Assembly: GCA_013398295.1 (NCBI GenBank)
Contig: VZSF01008885.1
Coordinates: 749,153-813,152, forward strand
Length of the DNA stretch: 64,000 nt
Source: Chionis minor
Taxonomy: Eukaryota; Chordata; Aves; Charadriiformes; Chionididae
Direction: 5' to 3'
The translations under genes were made by a program, and so were the position numbers. The notes beneath the pieces are model-generated. The model saw nothing but the letters and a program-made list of their open reading frames with translations. It ran no database searches and had not been told where the DNA came from. Positions 1 to 12,600 of the stretch are shown here, one piece after another; the stretch's first letter is position 1, and each line of letters opens with the position of its first letter.

Positions 1-1037
1 GGTTTTCTGCTAGTACGGATCTCCTTAATTTCCTTCTCCCCCCCCATAATAAAATTTGTCAATTTGTATTTCCTCAGCACAGATTTGAAAAACAATGCTT
101 TAGATTTAGCTGGTATCCAACAGCAAACACATCAACATTAGCGTATTAGAGTTAACTGCTACCTGAAGAGTAATTTTGGTAAAGAAAATATCCTGGAAAA
201 AGGTCCTTTGTCAAATTAGCAGCTAATGGAGACATTTCTCTATGCCATGGTTAGGAGACACCCTCCCAACCTTCAAAGGAAGTGTGTCCCATGAGACGGC
301 ATAACGCGCAGAGCTTTGCTGCCTTTACAGGATCTACATGGGTGTGCAGGGCAAGCCCACAGGGAACATAATACATGATCAAAGACTTGGATTCTGTACA
401 AAGATTTAAAGACAGTCGATGGAGAAGCACGAAAAAGTAGCATGAAAACATGCTTTTCAAAAATACACAAGGATGTGGAAAAGATCCTATTTCTTTGTCT
501 GATAACTGTTACGCCCCAAGGGGATGAGCACATAAAGGACTATCCAGAGATGGCAAGGAGTATGTACCCATTAGGACAGGAAGGCCTTTAACAATATACT
601 GCTCCTGTAAATGGTTTAATTTTTCCTAAGGGAGACACCCTGTAGTTTTCAACCTAGACTGACAGATCTATTGACTCTCAAAGGAAATTGTCTCCGGAGA
701 GACAGAAAAAATTTCAGTGCAGAAAAACATAGAGAATTAATACAAGACAACAGGTTTTTGCTTCCAGCTGCACAAAGTCACAAGTTTTGATGGCTGTTTT
801 TAAATGCTTCCATACAATGACCAGGTATAATCCACAAAACTGTCTCCAAACAAGTGTTTTCTTTACTTTATATCAATTTGTTACACTGCATTGGGCATTA
901 TAAAAGACAACAGGCTGGAAAAAAGGGAAAAAACAGACGTATATGTCTAGAGAGCAGAGAGGAAAGTCTGGAAAAGCTACTCCTGAGAGTAACCATCAAA
1001 AGAGTGGAAATGCAAATACATATATTTTCAAACATAC
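1..1037 (-). other. COBL: Intron after the proline-rich exon (partial)
   Basis: This AT-rich stretch contains only short open frames with no family resemblance. I see no further COBL exon, repeat family or RNA gene. The next exon (the long one leading to the WH2 domains) must lie to the left of the window. Confidence 0.75.
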
Positions 1038-1208
1038 GTTTAGGTACCAGCTCTGTTGGTGCTGTAACATCTGCTTCTCTGTAACATACTGTTGGATCCA
1101 CAATGTCTCTGTCGGGAGGAGGGTAAGGTGGGGGTGGGGGGATCGCTAACTGGGGTGGACCACGAGTGGTGCCTCTAGGAGGCTTTTGTGGCACCTGCCG
1201 TCCATCAC
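1038..1208 (-). CDS. COBL: COBL exon: proline-rich segment, likely alternative (171 nt)
   Basis: The exon encodes (G)DGRQVPQKPPRGTTRGPPQ, the run AIPPPPPYPPPDRDIVDP, and VCYREADVTAPTELVPK, ending with one base of the next codon. It matches the human TGRQVPQKPPRG and PPPPPYPPPDTD stretch. Proline-rich runs of this type bind SH3 domains or profilin. The acceptor is TGATCCCCCCTGTAG before GTGATGG and the donor is AAAC followed by GTATGTTTG. It is phase 1 at both ends and 57 codons long, so it can be skipped. From memory this segment is missing from one of the human COBL forms, where ST-M is followed directly by the next exon. The next exon lies before base 1. The lower border rests on the donor choice; reading through gives a non-family tail. 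Confidence 0.9.
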
Positions 1209-4161
1209 CTACAGGGGGGATCAATTGACCAGTTACTTCATTGCAAGATAATGATTACTCTGTTTATTGTTATTTTTTAAATACACATTGATTTTCCCTT
1301 ACCCGCATCCGAAATCTCCCTGGATCTAATTCTGGTCTTATTTACCCCCAAATAATAAAGGGAGAAGGAAAAGTTTGGTCTCTCTTAAACCAACAGCAAT
1401 GGGATCAGAATTGGGCCCAGCACATACATGTACATCACAACTAAGAGTTAAAAGCATCAGTTTTTGCAGACGTAAGGAAGGAGAAAAAGAAGTTTAATAA
1501 AAAAAAAAATTTGGAAAAAGCTACATAAAGGAATGTGAAAAATGTGTTTTATTTTTATCGTCTTAAGGGCCAAATTGCCTGAATTTATTGACCTCTAGGA
1601 TACTTTACACATCTACTTTCCTGACTCTCTGACTGAAAGAGAAAGAAGCCTCAGGTCAGTATTTTCAAGTAGGTATCTTAACAGGTTCTTCTTTTCTTTT
1701 ACTGAGTAAGTTTTTAATTATTTTAATTATTTTGACATTGTGAAGAAGCGGATGATTACATCATTTTTTGCAAAACAGTGTTTTAAGCTATCAAAGAAAA
1801 TCCTCATAACTTTGCCTGGGAGCTTATTGCAATACTATGTGCAATAACTAAATAAATACACGCACCTTTGCACTATGTTAGCCATCCACATTGTTAAAAA
1901 GCTGCTGCCAGTTTGTAGCATACAGACCTAGAGCTACCACAATTTGGAAAGTCCTTTGAGGCTGGAAGTGCACTGAGGAACCATGACTACCTGCTTGTTC
2001 TGCTCTCATACCCTGCCGTAAGCACCTGCTGTGGTCATTGCTGAAGACAGATGCTGGCAGAGACCAACCTCTGGTCTGATCCATTCTGATCATTCCTGAA
2101 CTCTGAAGCTCATGCTCTGGTGCTGCTAAGAAGGGAAGTAGCACCGAGAGGCAGGAAAAAAGATTAAACCATGATGATTTTCTACTTAGGAGTCACTAGC
2201 TTCCAGAGATTCAAGACACAATTTAATGCTGCCAAATGTGCAGTCTCTTTTTTACTGCTTTGAGAAAACTGGGTTCAATACCTTGGTGTCAGAATGATTC
2301 AGTATTGAATACTGAAGTGAATTTACCAATCTGAGAATATTTTTGATAGGATCTTCTGCTTTGATTCATGTGGCTAACTTGGGATATACATAGGTAGCTT
2401 TCATCCTTTTTCCATCATGTGGCTGCCCATTTCTCGCAGCACATTATTTCCCTCACTACAGTCTTGCTTTTTTCACAGCTTTTCTCTCTTGCTTTCAGAG
2501 CCATCTGTGCTTTCTCATCGTTTTCTTGCAAGGGCCCCGAAGAGAGGCTGTTTTACCAACCTTCCCTGGCTGTAACATTTTTTCTTGTTAATGAACGCGT
2601 TCATTCAAGAAAGTGGCAGAAAACGAAAAGCACTGAAGATAGGGCTACTGTGGGATGAGTTCTTTGTCAGTGTAAATTAATAAGGCTCCATTAAAGAAAA
2701 CGATACTACAGAATCCTACATCAGCAGACTCTGGCCAGCAAGCACTTATGTACACAGTAATGAACAGACTCAAAGTGGCTCTGCTCTGCTTTATTTCATC
2801 TGTAACATTCTGAGCACCGATACAAAATAAAATGAACGCTTACAGAAAGTTAAAGCATCAAATGTCATCAATAAGTGACCAGCAGTAGGGCAAAGCGTGA
2901 GGAGCGACTGACTGTGACATGTGCAATGTTAAAAGTAAGCCAATTTGCTGAAAACTCGTGTGTTATACGGCACAATGATAAGGTTCCTCTTAGAGGGTTT
3001 AAATAAGAGATGTCAATGGAGTCGAACATGTCACAAGATAATGGACTCCTGCTGCTACATAAATGCTGAGGCATTAAATGTGAAGCATTTACTGAAAATA
3101 AATGTTGGAACAAAGCCAAGAGGTTTCTTTCTAAACTGTGAAGCATTTGTAATGTAAGCAATTATGTATGACAGGATGTCATATCTGTATGTCTTAGGCA
3201 CTTTATGAAACATGAGGTCAAAGGCATGAACTGAAGTGCACTGAGTGCATGACGGCACTGGAAGAATGATTCTCTTAATGTACTGAAAAACGAGTTCCAA
3301 CATGTGGGGTTATTATCTCCTATCTTTACCCATCATAAAATCACTTTGTTTGCTAAAAGCATAATCTTGGGGTCCTCACTTGGGCAAAGCTCCCACCGAT
3401 CTGAGTAAGCTAGCAGTCATATAACTACAGAGGTCTGGGAGAATGTTTTTCAGTCTTCCTTTATGAGAGTAAATGTGGTGCCACATAGAGCTGAAGGCTA
3501 GAGTTTCTTTTGTTGTATGCAGCTATGTACGGCATTCGTTTGAGAGTACCAGTTCTTCTACTGGTTAGTTAAAGACGCAGCAGAGATTGATTCATAATAA
3601 AACTGAGGACTAAATTCAAAAGAAAAAACTTCACTGAATGTGGTCAGTTGATGTCAAACTGTTGGAGGACTACAGGAAAAGAAAACCTGAATACCACGCT
3701 TTAGGAACATGAGGACATATGGAACCAGCTTGACTGTACTTGAGTTCTAGCAGAACCCCATGGCTTCAGATACATTCAGTACTGCTTAGCCTATCTCCAT
3801 TTACTAGCATTTCCATTTACAATTTCCGTATTTCCACTCACTAGCAAAACCACCGTGACCTTAAAGGTGCAGAACAGGCCCAGGGCTGGTGCTTTTGCAT
3901 ATTCAGCTTGTACCAAACATTCAAATTATCTGATTAGTATTATGTACCTTTTACTACCCTATAGTATTCTGGATGGTGCCATTAAAAAAGAGGTAATGTA
4001 CAAACACTTGTTTCCAGACTTTCATTCTGCAGAAAAACATGGTTTTTTCACAAATTACAGAAGTTTCTGAACTCACAGGATAACAGAGTTAAGGAAACTT
4101 CAAACAGTGAGCTTTGAAAGCACATGCATGTAATTACGCAGGAGAAGAGAATGTGTCTCAC
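1209..4161 (-). other. COBL: Intron between the second KKRRAP exon and the proline-rich exon (2953 bp)
   Basis: Bordered by GTGAGAC at 4161 and by the AG at 1210-1209. It is AT-rich with an A-run near 1498-1510. No recognisable repeat, RNA gene or extra exon was seen. Confidence 0.8.
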
Positions 4162-4300
4162 CCATTGTGCTCTTCCTCTTGTCTTCCCTCTCTTCTGTCC
4201 TGTTTGGCATGGCAGGAGTGGGTGGAGCAGATGCAGCTGGGGGAAGAGGGGCACGCCTCTTCTTCTTCTGTAAATCATTCAGGGATGCTCCTTGTGAAAT
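4162..4300 (-). CDS. COBL: COBL exon: second KKRRAP motif (139 nt)
   Basis: The exon encodes [11 protein letters not shown], the motif [10 protein letters not shown], and [20 protein letters not shown] ending RKSTM plus one base. It matches human COBL through [14 protein letters not shown] and PNRTEDKEENRKST. The motif is a second KRAP-type SH3 ligand followed by a Pro/Ala spacer and a charged cluster. The acceptor is TTTTTCAACTTTGCCAG before ATTTCACAAG and the donor is ATGG followed by GTGAGAC. The exon begins on a whole codon and ends with one base of a Gly codon if the proline-rich exon follows. It is not a multiple of three, so it must be spliced with matching partners and cannot be skipped alone. 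Confidence 0.95.
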
Positions 4301-5291
4301 CTGGCAAAGTTGAAAAACAGACACAGTAGAGTATGTCAATATTATAAATTGACAGTAACAACAACAACAAAAAGTGACTGTCGTATCACCTAGTAGCTCA
4401 GCACAGTGTATTTATAACGAGCTTTCATAGTGACAACAGATTAAAAAGACAGATCAAAAGAGGTATAGTAAACTGCATTCAGAGAAGGAAAGGGACAAGA
4501 ACTGCAGACGACTCTCACAGCAGAAATACCCATCTGGTAGACATTTGATGTTTTTGGTAAAAGGGAACCAACACTCAGCAATGCACAGTATGACACTAAG
4601 TATGTTGTTAAACTTGAGCCATAGCATCATCTTGTTTTTCCATTGGTATCTTCAGACCTTAAGTTACGGTTAAATACTCCAATCAGTATGTGTAGGGAAT
4701 AAATGCTCTCATTTCTTTGATTTTCATCTCAGATTCTTGTTTAAAGACTTTTGAGAGAAGAATCAGAATTGAAAGTTTGCTTTCATGATGCTATGAGATC
4801 ATACTGTACTATATTTATGTCTACTGGACTTCACAGACATACTTTAGAAGCTCTGTAACACCTCGGCTTCCAATAATTGCAACATGCTGGTTGGTAAGCC
4901 AAGACTTCATTACTGTTTGCACTGCTTTTAAAAATACGAAAAATTTTATTACAAGTGACTTAGGTTTCACTGAGTTGCATAACATTTTCTGCAGCTTGCT
5001 GGAACTTAAGCTCTATTTCCTTTTTCCGGAAAAACAATAATAATAAAACCAAAAGCATGAAGGAAAATCTGTTGAATTTTTGTATTTGAAAGGTACTGAC
5101 AATATTAGATGGAATCAGGCTTAGTTGAGGCAGAAAGTAATGACAGCTGCCCGCACATGGCACGCCGTCGGCATTCCTCAGTCTTCACATGCATCATTTC
5201 ACTGCTCTGTTCATCCTGATACTCCCCATAGCTGAAGATATCTAATATACAGTACTGCCTGGTGGTTTTCTAATATTTCAAAGGTCTGAAC

Positions 5292-5309
5292 AATAATAAT
5301 AATAATAAT
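5292..5309. repeat. (AAT)n microsatellite
   Basis: Six perfect AAT units within the intron. No function is implied. Confidence 0.9.
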
Positions 5310-7001
5310 CTTTCCTTTAATCCAGAGAATTAATGAACCCTTAAAATACATTTGTTGTGGGAGATTTCATTAAACAAACAGTAGCTTCACACTGCTCAAA
5401 GCCATTATTGGAGGGAGGGCACTCATTTAGGTGAGTCTTTTCCTACATTGAGCAAAAACTCTGAGAATAAATTAATTTTACGGCAAGCAGGACACGAATA
5501 GAGCCTCTCTCACTTAGCCTTCCTTTTTAAAAGTACTCAGGAGGGTCTTCGGTCATAAAAGACAAACATTCAGTTCCCACATTTCAGGATAATGCTTTAA
5601 CCACCATGCCACATGACAGTTAGACACCCTCTACCCCTTCTTGTTGAAGCTGCATCCTGCATATGGAGAAACTTGGTAGTAACAGCACCAGACACAGAGC
5701 ACGTTAACTAGGATGAGCTGCAGCTTCACAGCCAACAGTTTCTACAAGGTGGAGGAGATGGAGGGTGGGAAAGAAAGCTCTCTTGGTCTTGCTTCCTGCT
5801 ACCATGGATTATTTCTGCATTTTACATTAAATGTCCACAGGATACAGCGCATGCGTGACTGAAGCCAGTGAGGCCAATCTAGCTAAAGTCAGGCATAGTA
5901 AATGGGCAAGAACGTTACTAGTAACCAGTTGGTTCCCAAACTTCACGGCATTTGAAAAATCTGACTTATACCCAGAAAAGAACATAAGGACAAACATTCT
6001 GGAATGGATACAGCATTTGAGCTCCTTTGAAAAACTTCTACCCAAAGTCATGGTGTTTTCCATATTGTTATTCCACCTCTCCTGACGAAGAAACTACCTG
6101 CCAGTGGTTAGGAACTGACTGAAGTTGAATCCCAGTCTCCCCCCCGCCACCCAATTCTAATAGAACCAGAATGCCCAATATTCAGCTGAACATGGGAACC
6201 TCTGTTCAGTGAAACAGACTCATCAGTCTTTGGTTTATAGAGGAGGAATCACATGGAGGACAGCTACACAATGCTTTATTCCTCTCTGTATCTATTCGGG
6301 GCAATTGGCAACTTGGAAAAAAAAAATCACGTTCTTCGGCACTGCATTTTAAATAACTACAGGCACATGAGTATTTAATACTGTATCTTCATCCTTCAGG
6401 ATACAACCTTACAAAAAAGAGGAAATTATCAAAGTGGTGGCTTTGATTAATTGGACTACAAAGTCTCCAAAATTCAGTAGATATGGAGAATTTGAATAGT
6501 CTAGGAGACAGGCAGCATCTGAACTTCTCCAACATTTCACAAGCACAAGCATGACTTCTGCGGTTATTTAATGGCATTTTACAGCTTCCGCATCTACTCC
6601 TGTCTCTCCAGACAGAAAGGTCATTTTACTTGAGGACAAAAAATGGATGGACTGATGATTTAAAGGACAAGCCTAGGAAATCTTGAGAATCAATGCAGAA
6701 AATAAGGAAACGTGTGTTTCCACTTGAAACAATAGACATCACTAATCACTCTTTCGCATACCAGATGAGCAAAGGATTTTAGTCTGCTATAGTCAAATTC
6801 CTCAAAGATACATTACTGCTTTACTAAGAAGAAACGATCCCTGTTAGAAGGTAGCTCATCTTCTTCAGCTCTATGCATGCTTATTTAGTTGAATCTTCTG
6901 AGGAACATTACATAGATGTATGGATGAACACGCTGCTACAGCTAAAGAAGAAACTAGAAAATAACTAGTGCTCAACTGCAATAATGCAAGTTTGGTCAAA
7001 T

Positions 7002-7016
7002 ACACACACACACACA
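7002..7016. repeat. Short (AC)n microsatellite
   Basis: About seven AC units inside the intron. It is short and perhaps polymorphic. Confidence 0.85.
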
Positions 7017-9373
7017 AATGCTTTTATTATACTGTCAGCTAAGTGCAGTGTACTTCACAAACACCATAAAGAAGATGAAAAGCTTGTTTAAAGCCAGCCA
7101 CACTACAATGTATATAAGAAGTGTCTAGTTCAAGAACAGGTCATCAAAATTGTTAAAAGTAGTTCTTTAATGCCAACCTCAGTAAACCTATGAGGCTAAA
7201 CATAAATGGAAAAAAACACAAAGAACATTCTGTTTCTTTCTTGCAGTTGTATATACCAAAACAATAGCACTTGAAAATAATTTGTTATGGCTGGCTGCTT
7301 CTTTTGCAAAGAAATCAAGCTTTAACAACACTATCTGAAGTAATTTCCCATCCAAACTTTGCCACAGAAGCCCCTCTCTGAGCACAACAGAGTATTTCCT
7401 AGTCTTAGCACTTGTGCTTCAACTATGTGCATTTTTAACGAGAAGAAATTATTAGGTCAGCTTCTGTTATGCAATGAATACATAATTTTTGAAGATGTTA
7501 ACAAGTGTTCTCTGACTATAATTAATACCATCAACTGAGCAAGATGTGAATAAAGTGGGCCAAAAGGACCTAAATCTGACCGAGTGTCACTTCTGTTCCC
7601 ACATCGATGGGACCACGTATGGTGCAAAACCCAATTTTCCATTAAATTCACGTCGTGACTCACATGCTGTTTAAAAAATACTTCCAATATTGCAGACAGA
7701 ATATCTGAGGAATGTGCTGAATGTGTTTTCCTTCTGTGAAAGCTCAACATCTTTACTAAAACTTGAGGGCTTTAGATCTGATTTCAGAATACATTTACAG
7801 CATAACAAAAACATCATGGGGATGCTATGTGTCAAAATTGTGTGGAAAAGAATCTGACCAGACTAATGCTTGAAATTTTCAATCAGTAGCATTTGGCAGT
7901 CATCTTACTTCCAAAAGGTCTGCGGATACAGTAAGACTGAATGTGTAAACTGAGTTTCCTCATGTGTTAAGAGTATTTTCTTTGTGTTAGGTTGCACTGA
8001 ATATGAATTCATGAAAAATATTAATGGACACTCAAGGAGACAAAAGCCACCACCACCAAAAATTCACCAAGCATTCAAAGACAAGGAGGTTCTCAGAGAA
8101 ACTTCCAATGTGAGCTCTGTTCCTTTGCCTTGCCTGTCCTCTACTTACAGATCAGACACTGGTTTTCTATTTATCAACCCCTCACTAGCAATCTCTCTAA
8201 CAGAAGTGTTTATCTGTGTAAGTACTTGCGAAGTCATCTGGCAACCTTTCTTTTATTCACGGACCAAACTAGGGCTAATTTTAACAAAGGTTTACTGCTC
8301 CCAAAAGCGAGCCTTGTTCTGTAAGCCAGAAACTATATCATTAATTTGTGCTCCTCTGTCCCTCTAGTATCTACCCACAACCCACTTCATGACACTGACT
8401 ACATATCTCAGTTGTCTAAATCACTACTTTGACCAAGAAGGACATCTCACTCTACTGTCTCCAAAGAAATATTAAAGACTCTAAAATAACATACTCTGAG
8501 AGCCGCACATACCCAAGTCTGTTCCATTAAGGACAGCCCACAAACTCTTGCCATAGATGGTAGAGAAAAAGGGATTGGACTTAATGCAACCTTGGAAAGT
8601 GCACACGCTGCATCTTTGTTAAATAACAAAGTCGTGTAATGTTGTAATTACTGCAGTTATATCGTGACCAGCAAAGAACCTAGCAACTGCCAAGGTGTTC
8701 CAAAATAGCGATACAGCCAGGTAAAAAACATTAAGCTAACACTAGAAGCCTAGCTGGATTTTGTCAGCTTGAGGAAAAAATGTCATGTAACTTCTGAACT
8801 GGATGTTGAAGATCACTTTGGTGCTTTCTGGGGACTATTGCCTTTCAAGCAACACATTCTGCTCATTTATTGAAGAGCTGAGGGTGACTTAATACTCTTC
8901 AAGGACTACTGTGTTGGGACACAGAGACCAGAAGAATGGGTCACGTTTTCTACTTTCTCCCAAGACTGATGTTTGGGGAGAAGAGTGGACATACGAGAGA
9001 TACTCACTTTCTGCAAGACTGAGAAAGAGCTTGGAAAAAAGCTGGGTGATCTCATCTCAGAAGTACAACTAAGAACACAAGTAGGGAAAAACAACTTAAA
9101 AGTTGCCATGGAAAGACTTTCTTGGACTCGCACGCTAAAAGCAAACAGCACCTTGTCCTGGTTTCACCTGGGATAGAGTTAATTTTCTTTCTAGTGGTTG
9201 CTGTGTTTCAGATTTGGTATGGATGTCCATAATGCATACTGTTTTAGTTGTTTCTAGGTGTTGTTTATACTAACAAGAACTTTTTTCAGCTTCCCATAGA
9301 AGCTGAGAGGTAGCATAGACAGAACAATGGAATGGCCAGTGTAATATTCCGTACCATAGACATCAGTAGTACC

Positions 9374-9641
9374 CAGTGATAGGACAAGGGGCAATGGGTA
9401 TGAAATCGAATATAGGAAGTTCCATCTCAACATGAGGAGAAACTTCTTTGCTTTGAGGGTGGCAGAGCACTGGAACAGGCTGCCCAGAGAGGTGGTGGAG
9501 TCTCTGACTCTGGAGACATTCCAAATCTGCCTGGACGCCATCCTGTGCAACCTGCTGTAGGTGGACTTGCTGTGGCAGGAGGGTTGGACCAGATGATCTC
9601 TAGAGGTACCTTCCAACCCCTAACACTCTGTGATCCTGTGA
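9374..9641 (+). mobile_element. 5'-truncated CR1 LINE nested in the LTR
   Basis: The stretch carries the CR1 3' end: CAGTGATAGGACAAGG at the start, then GAGCACTGGAACAGGCTGCC, AGAGAGGTGGTGGAGTCTC, and GGTTGGACCAGATGATCTC near the end, finishing ACTCTGTGATCCTGTG, an imperfect form of the CR1 8-bp tail. LTR sequence is recognisable on both sides (ATATTCCGTACCATA before, TATAAAC after), so the CR1 landed after the LTR. Both borders are good to a few bases. Confidence 0.9.
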
Positions 9642-9642
9642 A

Positions 9643-9648
9643 TATAAA
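9643..9648 (+). promoter_or_regulatory. TATA box of the LTR, directly after the nested CR1
   Basis: The LTR family carries a TATATAAAC promoter element. Here TATAAA survives immediately downstream of the CR1 tail, while the upstream half of the LTR is displaced by about 267 bp. Activity is unknown and probably lost. Confidence 0.5.
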
Positions 9649-12600
9649 CAAGGGCAGGCTGGGGGTCAGGAATCCATCACTGCTTGGGACAGCCAGACAA
9701 CCAAATCACCTGGTGGTGAAAGTGACTTGTGTTGTATTACTTTATCTTGTATATTCTTTTACCATTATTATTGTCAGTATTGTTATTTTCCCTTTTTCTT
9801 TTATTGTTCTATTAAACTGTCTTTATCTCGGCCCACAAGTTTTCTTCCTTTCCCCTCCTTTTCTCCCCTCTTCTCCCTACCCTTCTGGGGGGTGACGGGG
9901 AGAACTGCATGAGCAGCTGCATAGTCCTAGCTGCTGGCTGGAGTTAAACCACGACACACCTTCTGAGTTACCTGGAACAGGTTTTCCCTGAACAACTGCA
10001 GGATTTTGTTGGAGTCCACACCTACTGGGAAGGCCCGGACGACTGATAGACAAATCTAAACAGCTGTAACTGTGCCTTAAGAGAAAAACCCTCAGTGGAT
10101 CTAGTGAATATGTGACTGAGATGTTAAGGAAAAAAGGGCACAGTTTGTGTTTCAAAATCCAAACCACTCTTCCCAATATTTTCATAAATATTACAAGAAA
10201 TATTTGTCTTACAGCAACAGATTTTTCCTTTTACTCTCACTGCTATCATTTTGCTATAGAAGAGGAAAAATGGAAATTTGAAAAATGAACAATTTTCCAG
10301 GTTTGCTATTTAACAAAATCCTTCTTAAAGTAATTTTCTTTATGTTCAAACATCATAGCTACAGGTGATACACATATTCTTTCAGCACTAGGATTACACC
10401 TGAAATAAGGACTGTTTTTAAGGGACGTCCCATGGTGCTTTAGCATATGATATAAACTGTGTGAAGAAAGCTCACACACTCTCTTGCTTCTTTATCCTTT
10501 TTATGCAACATTACACATGAGGATCTTTTATTTTTTTACAGAATGCTTGTATAGTTGCAACTTCTGCCTAATTTGTACACAAAATGTCTTGTTTGGGGAA
10601 ACAGTGAGTGATTGTTTGTAGAAATTATTTTTAGAAGTAAATAAAAAGGATTGGAAAAAGAACACATGGATTCAATCACTGGCATGTCCTGACTACAAAC
10701 TGGTTTCTATCATGCAACACTGACTAGACACACACTCTGATTTAAGCAAGCCAAATTCTGATACACCTGCTGGTGATGATATCATTTGGGGTCAGAATGC
10801 CTATTGAATTACAAGGGTGTTTAAATATGATCCACAGAAAAATTCAGAGCTAATTTGTAACTGAACAAACAACAGTATCGCTCCAAACTCTGTATAGGAC
10901 CAATCGCAACCCTCTTCCCTTCACAAAGCATCTTAAGAAATCTTCAAATAATTAAGAGCCATTTTACGAGAAGCTCTAGAAGTAAAAAGACACACATTTT
11001 ATTAACCAGTTTTAAACTCTTGATAAAATCATAACGGCACTGTAGCTTCTATAGCATTGTGAGAACGACAAGTGGTAGCCTGGTACGTAAGAAAGATTTA
11101 TGGTTTGAGGGGTCTTAAAAATATTGTGCTATGATTTTGTACGTAATTTAAAACAGTTGAGAAGAAAATATTTTGATCCAAGAGGAGCCATTCTAGGAAA
11201 ATCAGAGAGATAAATCTTTCAGCTGCAGAACAGAGACATAAATCTGTCCACTAAATTTGATGATATAAAAGTTATTCTATCCAGCTGATTTTGCATTTTC
11301 ACAGGGCAACAGATGCTTCAACATGCCTAGCACTGGAAACCACAAGAAGTCCCAATTGAACATTAACGTGTCTTAAACAACATTTACTCATATGTCTAAT
11401 ATTCCCTGGACCAGTCATACATTATTATGCTTTTCACTGGCATACACTGACAAAGGAAAATTCAGGGAGCTCTCAAAGAAACTGGGTGTATGAGCAATTC
11501 ACGAGGCTCACTGCTATAAGCTACGTTGCATTAAATTGTCTATTCGGCACTGAACTTTGTTTCCTTATTGGGTAGTACCCCATTTCATTTGATTAAACAC
11601 TGAATGTCTAATCCACAAGTATGTTACAAAGTGCATTCAAAGACAGCAGTCTGAAGTTTCCCAAAAACATGTCCTTATGTTGCTGAATGCATTCGTATAG
11701 GTTACTTAAAATGCTTACTAGGACCCCGTGCAATGCAACAACATATTGCAAAAACAACATACACAGAGATACTGGCACATGGAAATAGTTTTAAAGAAGA
11801 TATTATCTGAAAAACTTGTTATTTTGATAAAATGCATAGGAATAACTACATTTTAGTTACACAGTTTCTCTGGATCGGTCATTTTAGTACCGTATATCTT
11901 GGTTTTTCAGTGTTGGATCTCACAAACCTTACAATAAAATGAGTAACAATAAAGGGAGATTTTTAAATAAGCCTTATGAAGTTAAGAAATACATGCTGTG
12001 ATAGCAAGACTGACGTTCAGACCGACCAGACCCAATAGCTCGTCTTACTCTGGACACGTCACTCTCACATGGAACAAGTCTAAATGGGAGATTCCCAAGC
12101 TACTGCCAACGTGAGTTCAAGCCCACAAGTAACACCAACTAAGCCTTCAAGCAGGACAGCCACGTTTGAGGCATGGCACAATGCTGCTGTGTAGCAGGGT
12201 GTTTCCTCTTGACTTCGAAGCTCTGCACCATGCTTCTTTGTACCATGTTCGGCCCACGTGATGGCTGCACCCCAGCCGTATCCACGGCATCAGCTTCTGA
12301 GCTGCTTTGCTGCTGGAAGCCTTCAGGCACTGCATTAAGTGGGAAGCCTGGCTTATAACGAGAGTGCAAACTGCATTACTCTTCTGAAAATACCCTTACC
12401 ATTGATATTTTAATCAGGTGCCACAAAATATTGTGTAATTTTGCCTGCTTTTATGCTGCTTAATTTCAGATTAGTTTTTTCTCATTTTTTAATTCCGGCA
12501 TTAGACAGGGTTTTGTAATGGAATTTAGCATTCACTACCAAAAATGAAGCGGTGACTGCAAAAACATCAGTCTTAGTAACAGACAAAAAGCTTAGCATTA

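Larger units (their letters stand above)
9154..9956 (+). mobile_element. Solo LTR of an avian ERVL-type endogenous retrovirus, split by a CR1
   Basis: The element starts TGTCCTGGTTTCACC and ends TTAAACCACGACA, the hallmark ends of a common avian LTR. It is flanked by a perfect 5-bp duplication, CACCT (9149-9153 and 9957-9961), the size usual for ERVL-type insertions. A TATAAA is at 9643-9648 and a polyadenylation-like ATTAAA at 9811, followed by a pyrimidine-rich stretch and a G-run, as expected near the LTR end. No internal retroviral genes are present, so this is a solo LTR left by recombination. It is 803 bp long, of which about 267 bp is an inserted CR1, so the LTR itself is about 535 bp. 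It is antisense to COBL. Confidence 0.9.

Noticed and set aside
9254..9895. Open frames across the LTR and CR1
   Set aside because: They cross non-coding LTR and the CR1 3' region and match no retroviral or LINE protein.
12030..12370. Slightly GC-rich stretch with open frames on both strands
   Set aside because: No recognised protein, RNA or repeat; mutually overlapping frames in both directions argue for chance.
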